Shown here piece by piece: positions 40,415-50,096 of a stretch of 64,000 nucleotides of DNA; positions within the stretch are counted from its first letter, which is position 1, and each line of letters starts with the position of its first letter. Source of the DNA: JAIBJN01 sp963830885 (GTDB lineage Bacteria > Actinomycetota > Thermoleophilia > Gaiellales > Gaiellaceae); contig CAWHOA010000015.1 of assembly GCA_963830885.1 (NCBI GenBank), positions 124,001 to 188,000 on the forward strand, given 5' to 3'. The notes under the pieces are model-generated. The model saw only the letters and a program-made list of their open reading frames with translations, ran no database searches and had not been told where the DNA came from. The translations under genes were made by a program, and so were the position numbers.

Positions 40415-41977
40415 ATGAGCGAGGGCGGCCAGGCGCGTCGGCTTGCGCGCTCGACGGCGACCTTCACGCTCGCGACCGGCCTCTCCCGCGCCCTCGGTCT
40501 CGTCCGCGAGATCGTCGCGGCGTATTTCTTCGGCGTCTCCGGGAAGATCAACGCCTTCACGGTCGCGACGCAGATCCCGACCCTCGTGCGAGCGTTCATC
40601 GGCGACGCGGCGCTCTCCGGTGCCTTCGTCCCCGTCTTCAGCGAGCTGCTCGCCAAGGAGGAGAAGGCGCGCGCCTGGCGGGTCGCCTCGACGATCTTCT
40701 GGCTCGTGCTCATCGGCGTCTCGCTGCTGACGGCGGTGCTGATCCTGATCGCACCGCTCCTGATCCTCCCCTTCGGCGACCCGGGCGGAGACCCCGACCT
40801 CGCCGTGACGCTCACCCGGATCATGCTCCCGATCGTCGGGCTGCTCACGGTCTCCGGGATCATCGTGGGCATCCTGAACGCGTACGACGAGTTCACGATC
40901 CCGGCGCTCACCCCGGTCGCCTGGAACCTCGTGATCATCGGCGGCCTCGCCGTCTTCGTCCCGCTGATCGACGACGAGTCGAACGAGCTGATCCTCTACG
41001 CGGTCGCCGTGCTCGTGGCCTCGCTCGTGCAGCTCCTCCTGCCCGTGCCCTGGCTCCGCCGCCTCGACGGCCGGCTGCAGCGGGTAATCGACTGGCGCGA
41101 CCCGGCGGTCAAGCGCTTCTTCGTCCTGATGCTGCCCGTCACGCTCACGCTCGGGCTCATCAACCTCAACATCTTCGTGGACATGCTCTTCGCGTCGCGC
41201 CTGGTCGACCCGGACCTGGCGCCGACGGCGATCGAGAAGGCGTTCCGCATCTACATGCTCCCGCAGGGCATGTTCTCCGTGGCGGTCGTCACCGTGCTGT
41301 TCCCGACCCTCTCGCGCTTCGCAGCCGTCGGGAATCTCGCGTCCTTCCGAGCGACGCTCGACAGCGGCCTCCGCCAGATCGCCTTCCTGCTCCTCCCGGC
41401 CGCGGCCGTCAGCGCCGTCCTCGCGCAGCCGATCGTCCGCCTTCTCTACGAGCGCGGCGCGTTCACCGCGGACAACACCGTCGTCGTCGCGCAGTGCCTG
41501 GCCGCTTTCTCGCTCGGACTCATGTTCAACGGCTGGATGCTCCTGCTCTCGCGTGGGTTCTACAGTCTCCAGCGCAACTGGGTCCCGACCACGATCGCGC
41601 TGGGGACGGTCGGTCTGAACGCCGTGCTGGACGCGTTTCTCTATCGCGTCGGGGTCTGGGGGCTCCCGCTCGCGACCTCGCTCGTGAACATCGTGGGGGT
41701 CGCGCTCCTCCTCGTCGCCATGCGGAGGCGGCCGGGCCTCGCAGGGGTGCGCGGGGTCGTCGCGTCAGTCCTCCGCATCCTTCTCGCCTCGGCCGCGGCG
41801 GCCGGCGCCGCCTACGGCGTGTGGTGGGTGCTCGACGACCTCCTCGGCCGCGACCTCTGGGCGCAGATCGTCTCGCTCGGCGTCGGGCTGACCGCCGGAG
41901 CCGCCGTGTATCTCGCCGCCGCCAGGCTCTTCGGCGTGCGCGAGCTGGAGGCGCTCAAGGCTCTCCGCCGCAGCTAG
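40415..41977 (+). CDS. murJ: Lipid II flippase MurJ
   Basis: 520 residues, about 14 helices, MVF/MurJ family. Conserved N-terminus: ARSTATFTLATGLSRALGLV, REIVAAYFFGVSGKINAFTV, FIGDAALSGAFVPVFSELL; later YMLPQGMFSVAVVTVLFPTL and RLLYERGAFTADNTVVVAQC. It moves lipid II across the membrane for cell-wall synthesis. No kinase or sugar-binding tail as in mycobacterial MviN. Convergent (4-base overlap) with the GatD/MurT pair, another lipid II gene set. Confidence 0.93.
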   Translation: MSEGGQARRLARSTATFTLATGLSRALGLVREIVAAYFFGVSGKINAFTVATQIPTLVRAFIGDAALSGAFVPVFSELLAKEEKARAWRVASTIFWLVLIGVSLLTAVLILIAPLLILPFGDPGGDPDLAVTLTRIMLPIVGLLTVSGIIVGILNAYDEFTIPALTPVAWNLVIIGGLAVFVPLIDDESNELILYAVAVLVASLVQLLLPVPWLRRLDGRLQRVIDWRDPAVKRFFVLMLPVTLTLGLINLNIFVDMLFASRLVDPDLAPTAIEKAFRIYMLPQGMFSVAVVTVLFPTLSRFAAVGNLASFRATLDSGLRQIAFLLLPAAAVSAVLAQPIVRLLYERGAFTADNTVVVAQCLAAFSLGLMFNGWMLLLSRGFYSLQRNWVPTTIALGTVGLNAVLDAFLYRVGVWGLPLATSLVNIVGVALLLVAMRRRPGLAGVRGVVASVLRILLASAAAAGAAYGVWWVLDDLLGRDLWAQIVSLGVGLTAGAAVYLAAARLFGVRELEALKALRRS

Positions 41978-42735
41978 CGGAAGCGGCTCAGCAGCCCCTG
42001 CTTGCGGCGCCAGACCTCGCGGGCCTCGGCGATGCGCTCCTCGCGCGCGAGCGCGGCAAACTCGCTTCGCAGCGGCTCGAGCTCCGTGCCGAGCGCCCAG
42101 CCGAGCAGGAGATCGGCCAGCTCCGGGTTCCGGGGCAGCAGGGGGCCGTGGAGGTACGTCCCCAGCACGTGACCCTGGACGGCGCCGTCGGTCGGCGGAT
42201 CGCCGCCGTTGCAGACGCCGACCTCGACCTCGGCGAGCGGCTCCGGCTCCGGCCCGAGCGCGGTGCGGCCTCGATGCCACTCGTAGCCGACGAGGGCCGG
42301 CAGGCCGAAGCGCGGCGCCGGCCTCGTGACCACACGGTTGTCCACGTGGTCGCCGAGTGTCGTCGTGACGTCCAGGATCTCGAGCCCGGCCTCCGTCCCG
42401 CCGCCGGGTGTCTCGAAGCTCCGGCCGAGGATCTCGTAGCCGGCGCCGATGCCGACCACCACCTTGCCGGCCGCGGCGGCGCGCGCGAGCGTCCCCTCGG
42501 CGGCGAGCAGCCGCGCGACGGCGGGCTGGTCCTCGTCCTCGGCACCCTGGAGGATGTAGAGGTCGGCGTCCGGAAGCGGGTCGCCGATCGGCGCGCCCAC
42601 CGTCTCCACCTCGACTCCGCGCGCGCGGGCCCGGTGCTCCAGCATGCGCAGGTTCCCGCCGTCCCCCTGCGGGAACATCGCCCCGGGGTAGACGTCGACG
42701 ATGGTCAGCGTGCTGGGAGCTCTCAGAGGGCTCAC
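41974..42735 (-). CDS. gatD: GatD-like glutamine amidotransferase lacking the catalytic cysteine
   Basis: 253 residues. Class I GATase-3 (CobB/CobQ) fold paired with MurT, which together amidate D-Glu of lipid II. Substrate-contact start IVDVYPGAMFPQGDGGNLRM is conserved and the late His is present in GHVLGTYLHGPLLPRNPELA. The nucleophile elbow, normally G-x-C-G-G-Y-Q, reads GIGAGYEILG: Gly97 replaces Cys, and Gln becomes Glu101. The underlying codons are GGC GCC, with no frame problem. Glutamine hydrolysis should therefore be lost, leaving free ammonia or a different partner as nitrogen source. Overlaps murT by 4 bases. Confidence 0.85.
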   Translation of the reverse strand: MSPLRAPSTLTIVDVYPGAMFPQGDGGNLRMLEHRARARGVEVETVGAPIGDPLPDADLYILQGAEDEDQPAVARLLAAEGTLARAAAAGKVVVGIGAGYEILGRSFETPGGGTEAGLEILDVTTTLGDHVDNRVVTRPAPRFGLPALVGYEWHRGRTALGPEPEPLAEVEVGVCNGGDPPTDGAVQGHVLGTYLHGPLLPRNPELADLLLGWALGTELEPLRSEFAALAREERIAEAREVWRRKQGLLSRFR

Positions 42736-44006
42736 GTGGCGCCGAGCTCGTCCAGGCGCTCGCGGAGGTCGAGGAACGCCGGGTAGTTCCCCACGACCGA
42801 GACCGGCCCCGGCGGGCTCGCGAGGATCGCCTCGACCGGGTCGCGCACCCGCTTCACGTTCAGACCGGCCACCTCGAGCCGCAGGGCCATGTCGGAGGCG
42901 CGGTGGCCGGTGGCGACCGCGTCGCGCCCGGCCAGCCGCTCGAGCGGGGCGTCCCAGGCGAGGCTTGCGTCCTTCGAGTTGAAGTCGCCCCGCGCGGTCA
43001 GGTGGAAGACGAGCGCGTCGCCGGAGTCACCCGCGATCGTGATCGACTCCTGCCAGCTCGCCGGGTTCTTGGCGAGGATCAGACGCACAAGTCGGCCGTC
43101 CACGTTGCGGCGGTTGTAGCGGCCGTCGACGTTACCGACCCCCGCCATCGCCTCCGCCGCCTGGTGCGGGTCGACGCCGAGCGTCATCGCCGCGACGAGC
43201 GCGAACACCGCGTTGTGCCGGTTCATCCGGCCGGGGACCGCGAGCTCCAGCGGGACCGACACGCCGGGCCCCTCGGCCACGTCGCCCACCAGCCGCCAGC
43301 TCGGCTCCTGCCGCTCCTGCCCGCAGGACTCGCACCACCAGCGCTCGCCCTCGCGCCGGAGCCGGACGATGCAGTCGCGGCAGATCGCGCCGTCCTCCGA
43401 CCACTCGTCTCCGCCAGCTACCCAGACGACGTCCTCTGCTGGCTGCACCGCCCACGTGACGATCGGGTCGTCGGCGTTGGCGACCACGGTGAGCGGCCAG
43501 TCGACCGCCTCCAGGGTCTCGCGCCAGTGGCGCGCCAGGGGCTTGTAGCGCACGCCGCGCTCGAGGTAGTCGCGGCTGAGGTTGAGGAGCACGATCGTGC
43601 GTGGCCGCGTGGCCGCCGTCACGGGGCCGAGGTAGGACTCGTCGGTCTCGAGCACGGCGTAGGGCGTGTTCCGCTCAGCCTCCAGCGCGACGACGAGGCC
43701 GGAGGCCATGTTCGAGCCGTTTTCGTTGTACGCCGTCGGGCCAAGCCGGCTCACCGCCGCGGCGAGGAGCGCAGCCGTCGTGCTCTTGCCGTTGCTGGCG
43801 GAGACGAGCGCGGTCGTCCGGCCGCGCGCGAGGAGCCGGAGCGCTTCCGGGTCGAGCTTGAGTGCGACCGTGCCGCCGACTACGCCGCCCTGGCCGCGCC
43901 CCGCGGCCCGGGAGGCCCTCGCCGCGAGGCGGCCGGCCGCGAGCGCCCCGCGCGTTCGCAGCGGGAGCGGGGGAAATCGCTTCTCGGACGGCGTCGGCGT
44001 GCCCAT
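42732..44006 (-). CDS. murT: MurT-like lipid II isoglutaminyl synthase ligase subunit
   Basis: 424 residues. Mur-ligase central domain with ATP loop SASNGKSTTAALLAA (about 69-83), DESYLGPVTAATRPRTIVLL, zinc-ribbon insert CRDC...CESC (about 208-227), AVPGRMNRHNAVFALVAAMT, and MurT C-terminal domain with FNSKDASLAWDAPLERLAGR and HRASDMALRLEVAGLNVKRV. It phosphorylates the D-Glu carboxylate of lipid II for amidation. A TAGTCT box lies 15 bases upstream of the ATG. Convergent with murJ. Confidence 0.9.
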   Translation of the reverse strand: MGTPTPSEKRFPPLPLRTRGALAAGRLAARASRAAGRGQGGVVGGTVALKLDPEALRLLARGRTTALVSASNGKSTTAALLAAAVSRLGPTAYNENGSNMASGLVVALEAERNTPYAVLETDESYLGPVTAATRPRTIVLLNLSRDYLERGVRYKPLARHWRETLEAVDWPLTVVANADDPIVTWAVQPAEDVVWVAGGDEWSEDGAICRDCIVRLRREGERWWCESCGQERQEPSWRLVGDVAEGPGVSVPLELAVPGRMNRHNAVFALVAAMTLGVDPHQAAEAMAGVGNVDGRYNRRNVDGRLVRLILAKNPASWQESITIAGDSGDALVFHLTARGDFNSKDASLAWDAPLERLAGRDAVATGHRASDMALRLEVAGLNVKRVRDPVEAILASPPGPVSVVGNYPAFLDLRERLDELGAT

Positions 44007-44171
44007 GCGGCTCGGAACCCGAGACTACAAGGACCTAGACTCTCGACCGGTCCGAGGCCGGACCGTGGCTCACGCGGGTTGTTCCGTCCCTCACTTGGGC
44101 GTACTGTCGGGCCTAAGGCGGGCCACCCCGGCTCACATACTCAGGTCGTTCCCTGGCCTGGGGCTTCGTTC

Positions 44172-47100
44172 ATGCGGCGTCTCCCCCTGATTGTGGCTCT
44201 CGCGTGCCTGCTCGCGCCGGTTTCGGCGGCGGGTGGTGCCACCCTGCCGCCGGGCTTCCAGGAGGAGGTCGTCTTCTCCGGGCTCGCCAACCCGATGGTC
44301 GTCCGCTTCTCGCCCGATGGGCGCGTCTTCGTCGCCGAGAAGAGCGGCCTGGTCAAGGTCTTCGACAGCCTCGCGGACTCGACGCCGAGCACGTACGCGG
44401 ACCTGCGCACGCAGGTGCACAACTACTGGGACCGCGGCCTGCTCGGGATGGCGCTCGACCCCCAGTTCCCGGCGGACCCCAACCTCTACGTGCTCTACAC
44501 CCACGACGCGGCCATCGGCGGCACGGCGCCCCGTTGGGGGACGGCGGGCGCGACGTCCGACCCGTGCCCGAACCCGCCGGGCGGCAACGTCGACGGGTGC
44601 GTCGTCTCGGGGCGCCTCTCGCGCGTGAGCTCGACCGGGGTGGAGACCGTGCTCGTCACGGACTGGTGCCAGCAGTACCCGAGCCACTCGCAAGGCCAGA
44701 TCCAGTTCGGCCCCGACGGGGCGCTCTACGCCTCCTCTGGAGACGGCGCCGCGTTCGGCTTCGCCGACTGGGGCCAGGACGGCAACCCCCTGAACCCGTG
44801 CGGCGACCCGCCGGGCGGCGTCGGCGCCGTCCTCAGTCCTCCGACGGCGGAGGGCGGAAGCCTGCGCGCGCAGGATCTGCGTACGAGCGGCGACCCGGTC
44901 ACCCTCGACGGCTCGATCATCCGGGTCAACCCCGATAACGGGGCGGCGCTGTCGACGAACCCGCTCTTCTCCAACTCCGACCTGAACGCGCGCCGGATCA
45001 TCGCCCACGGCATGCGCAACCCCTTCAGGATCGCGTTCCGTCCGGGCACCTCCGAGCTCTGGGTCGGGGATGTCGGCCTCGGCCGCTGGGAAGAGATCAA
45101 CCGCATCACCGATGTGCTCGGGTCGGTCGAGAACGCCGGCTGGCCATGCTACGAGGGCCCGGCCTCGCCTCCTTCGTGGCAGCAGGCCGGCGTGGACATC
45201 TGCACGAACCTCTACGCGGCCGGCCCGTCGGCGGTGCACGCCCCGTACTACTCGTACGCGCACTCGAGCACGGTCGTCGCCGGCGAGACCTGCCCGTTCG
45301 GAAGCAGCTCGATCTCGGGTCTCGCCTTCTACCAGGGAGGGTCGTACCCGGCCGCCTACAGCAACGCCCTGTTCTTCTCCGACTACTCGCGCAAGTGCAT
45401 CTGGGCGATGCGGGCGGGGAGCAACGGGCTCCCGAACCCGAACGACGTCGTCACCTTCGTCGCCCCGGCGGCCGGCCCCGTCCAGCTCGAGATCGGGCCG
45501 GGAGGCGACCTGTTCTACCCCGACTACGACGGCGGGACGATCCGGCGGATCCGCTACTTCGCAGCGAACCAGCCGCCGATCGCGGTCGCCCAGGCGACGC
45601 CCACGAACGGGATCGCACCGCTCGTCGTGAGCTTCGACGGCGGCGGGTCGAGCGACCCCGAGGGCGGTGCGCTCACCTACGCGTGGGATCTCGACGCCGA
45701 CGGCGTGTACGACGACTCGACCTCGGCCACGCCGTCCCGGACCTACACGCAGGACGGGCAGGTCACGGTCGGCCTCCGCGTCACCGACTCGAGCGGAGCC
45801 TCCGACGTCGCCTCGATCGTGATCACGGTCGGCAACTCGGCCCCGGTCGCGACGATCACGGCCCCGACCGCGACGACGACCTGGGCCGTCGGCGAGAGCG
45901 TCGCCTTCTCGGGCACGGGTACCGACGCCCAGAGCGGAGCGCTGCCGGCCTCGGCGTTTCTGTGGGAGCTCGTTCTCCACCACTGTCCTTCGACCTGCCA
46001 CGAGCACGAGCTGCAGTCGTTCACGGGCGTCTCGAGCGGCGCCTTCGACGGGCCCGACCACGACTACCCGGTGCACCTCGAGCTGCGCCTGACCGTGACC
46101 GACTCCGGCGGCCTCAAGGACACGGAGAGCCTGCTCCTGCAGCCGAAGACGGTGCAGACGACGTTCGTGACGAGCGTCCCCGGGCTGCAACTGACGGTGG
46201 ACGACGACACGGCGCCGGCGCCGTTCACGCGCACGTCCATCCAGGGCTCGAGCCACACGGTCTCTGCGCCGGCGACCCAGACGCTCTCCGGCGTCGAGTT
46301 CACGTTCGAGTCGTGGTCCGACGGAGGCGCGCGCGTGCACCAGCTCACGACGTCGAGCTCCGGGACCCTGACCGCCCAGTACTCGGGCGGGACGCCGGCC
46401 GCGTGCTTCTACAACCCGGCCACGAAGTCCGTCGCGGCGTCGATCGCGCCGACCTCGCAGGCGACGCTCAAGGTCGCGGCGAGCGGTCAGCTTCTCTTCG
46501 GAGCCGTGCCCATGCCGTGCGGCGGCGCCACGGCGACGAACACGGACAAGGTGGTCGTCACCGGCACCGTCGGGGCGACCGAGCGCTTGATCATCGACCA
46601 GTCCGAGGCTCTCCTCGGACCCGGCGCCGAGGTCGAGAGCACCATTCCCGAGATCGAGGTGGTCGCGAACCTGGGAGACGCGGCAGACCGGCTCGTCGTG
46701 ATCGGCACCTCGGGTGACGACAAGCTCTCGGCCGGCCTGTATGGAGTCGCCTTCGACGCCGACAGCGACGTCGACGTCACGTTCGCGCCCTCACCCGCGC
46801 CTGCCACCGTCGAGCTCGTGGGCGGCGGGGGGAAGAACACGCTCACGGCCCGCGGGGGCAGCGGGACGGGCGCCGTCTTCACCGGGAGCATCGTTCTGCG
46901 CGCCGGCGACCTCGGCGACACGCTCACCGGCTCCAACCTCGGTGACCTGCTCGTGGGCGGCGGCGGCAACGACGATGTCAACGGCTACGGCGGCAACGAC
47001 ACGATCGACGGCGGTGCAGGTGACGACAAGCTCAACGGTGCCGACGGGAACGACGACAGCATCGGCGGCCTCGGGGCGGACTCGATCTCGTCCGGGGCCG

Positions 47101-48425
47101 GCGACGACACGATCCGGGCCGCGGACGGCCTGGTCGACCCGGTGCTGAACGGCGGCGCCGGGATCGACACGGCCTATTACGACCTGGTCGACCCGGTGCC
47201 GAGCGCCGTCGAGAACAAGATCATCGGCTCGGCGCCGCCGCCGCCTCCGCCGCCACCTCCGCCTCCGGGCCCGGACACGACGCCGCCGCAGACGACCATC
47301 GCCTCGGGGCCGCCCCCGTCCACCACCGAGACGACCGCGACCTTCGCCCTCGCCTCGAGCGAGGTGGGCTCGACCTTCGAGTGCGCCCTCGACCTCGGGG
47401 CGTTCCTCCCCTGTGTCTCCCCGGTCACGTACAGCTCGCTGGCCCTGGGCGCCCACCAGCTGCGCGTGCGCGCCATCGATCCTGCCGGGAACGTCGATCT
47501 CACGCCTGCGGCGCACTCCTGGACGATCGAGGCGGCTCCGCCTCCGCCCCCGCCGCCTCCGCCGGGCCAGGGCTCCTGTGTCTACAACGCGACGCAGAAG
47601 ACCGCGACGGCCACGATCCCGGTAGGCGGCACGGCGACGCTCGCGGTCGTCGGCAGCGAGATTCGCTTCGCCGGCGTCGCCTGCGGCGCCGCGATGACCA
47701 CGAACACGGATGCGATCACGGTCACGGGCGGCTCGGGGTCGGTCGAGCGCCTGGTCGTCGACCAGTCGGCCGGAGCGCTCTCCCCGGGCGCCACGGCAGA
47801 GGCGATCGGCACGAACTCCGAGATCGAGCTGGCGGTCAATCTCGGCGACCCGACCGACCAGTTCGTGCTCGGCGGGACGGCCGGCGCCGACCTGCTCTCC
47901 GCCGGGACGAAGGGCGTCTCGTTCACGCCCGACACGGACCTCGACGTCACGTTCTTGCCGCTCCTGGGCGCGATCGAGCTGGCGGGCGGCGCCGGCAACG
48001 ACACCCTGACCTCGGGCGGCGGCTACGGCACAGCGCAGGCGTTCCTCGGACGGGCGACGCTGCGCGGCGAAGGCGACGACGACGCGCTTGGCGGCAGCGC
48101 CCTCGACGACGTGATCGTGGGCGGCCCAGGCGCCGACACGCTGCAGGGAAACTCGGGGAACGACGAGCTCCTCGGCGAGGCCGGCAACGACACGCTCAAC
48201 GGGCAGGACGGAAACGACGGGCTCGTCGGCGGGCCCGGTGTGGATTCGCTCTCGGGCGGGAACGGCGACGACAGGCTCGAGGCGGCCGACGGCGAGGCCG
48301 ATGCGCTGATCCACGGCCAGGTCGGCGTGGACACCGCCTACTACGACCTCGGGCTCGACCCGGCTCCGGTCTCGGCCGAGAACGCGGTTCCCGGGCCGCC
48401 TCCGCCCACGGGCCTGCTGCGGTAG
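44172..48425 (+). CDS. Large secreted sugar-dehydrogenase-like protein with PKD and duplicated RTX-type repeats
   Basis: 1417 residues from ATG 44172; a 588-residue upstream in-frame extension is antisense to murT/gatD and was discarded. Signal peptide MRRLPLIVALACLLAPVSAA. Residues about 25-470: six-bladed beta-propeller of the soluble aldose/sorbosone dehydrogenase (PQQ) family (VVRFSPDGRVFVAEKSGLVK, DRGLLGMALDPQFPADPNLY, GMRNPFRIAFRPGTSELWVG, ENAGWPCYEG). About 475-560 PKD domain. Then two homologous modules (about 745-1017 and 1135-1417), each starting CFYN/CVYN, containing an ERL..DQS stretch and calcium-binding GGxGNDxLxG nonapeptides, and ending VDTAYYDL or IDTAYYDL. Poly-Pro linkers occur at 47234-47272 and 47535-47567. 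Confidence 0.85.
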   Translation: MRRLPLIVALACLLAPVSAAGGATLPPGFQEEVVFSGLANPMVVRFSPDGRVFVAEKSGLVKVFDSLADSTPSTYADLRTQVHNYWDRGLLGMALDPQFPADPNLYVLYTHDAAIGGTAPRWGTAGATSDPCPNPPGGNVDGCVVSGRLSRVSSTGVETVLVTDWCQQYPSHSQGQIQFGPDGALYASSGDGAAFGFADWGQDGNPLNPCGDPPGGVGAVLSPPTAEGGSLRAQDLRTSGDPVTLDGSIIRVNPDNGAALSTNPLFSNSDLNARRIIAHGMRNPFRIAFRPGTSELWVGDVGLGRWEEINRITDVLGSVENAGWPCYEGPASPPSWQQAGVDICTNLYAAGPSAVHAPYYSYAHSSTVVAGETCPFGSSSISGLAFYQGGSYPAAYSNALFFSDYSRKCIWAMRAGSNGLPNPNDVVTFVAPAAGPVQLEIGPGGDLFYPDYDGGTIRRIRYFAANQPPIAVAQATPTNGIAPLVVSFDGGGSSDPEGGALTYAWDLDADGVYDDSTSATPSRTYTQDGQVTVGLRVTDSSGASDVASIVITVGNSAPVATITAPTATTTWAVGESVAFSGTGTDAQSGALPASAFLWELVLHHCPSTCHEHELQSFTGVSSGAFDGPDHDYPVHLELRLTVTDSGGLKDTESLLLQPKTVQTTFVTSVPGLQLTVDDDTAPAPFTRTSIQGSSHTVSAPATQTLSGVEFTFESWSDGGARVHQLTTSSSGTLTAQYSGGTPAACFYNPATKSVAASIAPTSQATLKVAASGQLLFGAVPMPCGGATATNTDKVVVTGTVGATERLIIDQSEALLGPGAEVESTIPEIEVVANLGDAADRLVVIGTSGDDKLSAGLYGVAFDADSDVDVTFAPSPAPATVELVGGGGKNTLTARGGSGTGAVFTGSIVLRAGDLGDTLTGSNLGDLLVGGGGNDDVNGYGGNDTIDGGAGDDKLNGADGNDDSIGGLGADSISSGAGDDTIRAADGLVDPVLNGGAGIDTAYYDLVDPVPSAVENKIIGSAPPPPPPPPPPPGPDTTPPQTTIASGPPPSTTETTATFALASSEVGSTFECALDLGAFLPCVSPVTYSSLALGAHQLRVRAIDPAGNVDLTPAAHSWTIEAAPPPPPPPPPGQGSCVYNATQKTATATIPVGGTATLAVVGSEIRFAGVACGAAMTTNTDAITVTGGSGSVERLVVDQSAGALSPGATAEAIGTNSEIELAVNLGDPTDQFVLGGTAGADLLSAGTKGVSFTPDTDLDVTFLPLLGAIELAGGAGNDTLTSGGGYGTAQAFLGRATLRGEGDDDALGGSALDDVIVGGPGADTLQGNSGNDELLGEAGNDTLNGQDGNDGLVGGPGVDSLSGGNGDDRLEAADGEADALIHGQVGVDTAYYDLGLDPAPVSAENAVPGPPPPTGLLR

Positions 48426-48447
48426 CCGGCCGGCCTGAGACGCGGCC

Positions 48448-50096
48448 CTAGCCGATCGTGAAGACGGTCCGGCCGTAGAGCGGCCCGTACCGGGCTGCCG
48501 CCTTCGACCCGTAGCCGGGCCACACGTAGACCGCGACCGGCCCTTCCGAGAGCGCGTGCCGCCTGCCCTGGAAGGTCCAGCTCGACTGCAGCCGGTACTG
48601 CGAGCGGGCCGGCCAGGTGCTGAGGATCTTCCTCCCGTTGCGCCAGACCTGCATGTTGTAGTACGTGGCCCTCGGGGCCGATCTCCAGTCGACGAGCGGG
48701 GGCGTGTGCACGACCGCGTGGTAGCGGGGTGAGATGATCGGGCTCGGCCAGGCCTCGACCTCGACCGGAGACGAGAGGTTCCCCGCCCTGTCGAGGCTTC
48801 GGATCCGATAGCGGTAGAGCACGTGGTTGCTCACGGTCGCGTCGGTGAAGGAGTTCGCGGCGGCGCGGTCCACCAACCGCTTCCAGAATCCCGCAGTCCC
48901 CCGCTTCCGCCAGATGCGGACGCGGTCGTAGTCGACGTCGATCGGCTTCGTCCAGGTCAGGCCCACCCGCAGGTGACCGGCCCGGGCCGAGAAGCCGACG
49001 ACCGCGGCTGGCGGCGTCCTGTCGACGACCCAGCCGTATGACGCCTGGTTCACGTTCCCGATCGAGTTCGTCACCTGCACCGTGAAGAGGTACGCGCCGT
49101 CCACGAGTCCCGAGTAGGTCTGCACGGAGCCGCCGGAGCAGGGCTCGAAGGTGCCGCCGCCGAGTGGCCCGTCGAGCCTGCAGACGGTGACGACATCGGG
49201 CTCGACGGTGAGCTCGAACTCGGCGTCCGCCCGGGTCGTCAGCGGCGGGACGCTCGTCTTGATGCTCGGCTTCGCCGGCTTCGCGCCCGCCTGGACGATG
49301 ACGTTGAAGCTCTCCGCACCGCTCGTCAGGCCGGAGGCGTCCGTCGCCACGCACGAGACTTCCGTCTCGCCGAGCGGAAAGAGCGTTCCCGAGGCAGGAT
49401 CGCACGTCACGACCGGGCTCGGATCGGCCGCGTCATGGGCGGTCGGGAGGGCGTAGGCGACGACCGCGCCCTGCGGAGACTGCTGGCCTGCGATGACGTC
49501 GGCGTGCGACGTCAGGGTCGGCGGCGTCGTGTCACGCACCGCGATCCTGACTACCCCCGCGCTCGCGTTCCCGGCGGCGTCGGTCGCCGTGCAGGTCACG
49601 TCCGTGTTGCCGAGCGGGAAGGTCGAGCCGGGGGCGTGCGTGCAGGCAAGTCGCAGGGCGCGGGGTCGAGGTTGTCGGTTGCCGCGAAGCTCACGATGGC
49701 GCCGGCCGGGGAGGTGGCCTCGACGGCGACGTTACCGGGCAGCACTGGCGCGGTCACGTCGACCGTCCAGCTGAAGGTTGCCGGAGGGCTCTGGTTGCCC
49801 GAGGCGTCGAGCGCCCTGACCTGGAAGGTGTGCCCACCCTCCGTCAGGGACGGGTACGACACCGGGGATGTGCACGAGCCCCAGCCGGCTGCCCCCGAAT
49901 CCAGGCGGCAGATGAAGCTCGCCGTGTTCTGCGACCCGGAGAGCACGAACGTCGCGTTCTGCTCGTCGGTCCAGACCGGGGTGTCGGTCGACACGGTCGG
50001 CTTGTCCGGCGCGGCGAGCTCACCCGCGGCCCCCGAGACGAGCGACCCACCCAGGACGACGACGCCGAGGGCTGCGAGGGCGGTGAGCCGCCTCAC
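48448..50096 (-). CDS. Secreted HYR/Ig-like domain protein, frameshift near 49657
   Basis: About 549 residues after repair. ATG 50096, signal peptide RRLTALAALGVVVLGGSLVSG. Ig-like TVSTDTPVWTDEQNATFVLSG domain, HYR domain (VTAPVLPGNVAVEATSPAGA... STFPLGNTDVTCTATDAAGN), second HYR domain (DTTPPTLTSHADVI... TEVSCVATDASG), further Ig-like and fibronectin-type modules (HLRVGLTWTKPIDVDYDRVR), ending GPLYGRTVFTIG. One missing C in the CCC run at 49656-49658 splits the first HYR domain; restoring it joins DPAP to LRLACTHAPGSTFPLG. Probably a sequence error. Surface or adhesion protein; shares surface-domain style with the neighbour at 44172. Confidence 0.72.

Noticed and set aside
42408..44171. Possible 588-residue N-terminal extension giving a 2005-residue giant protein
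   Set aside because: The extension is antisense to murT and gatD, is Arg/Pro-rich shadow sequence, and a clear signal peptide begins at ATG 44172.
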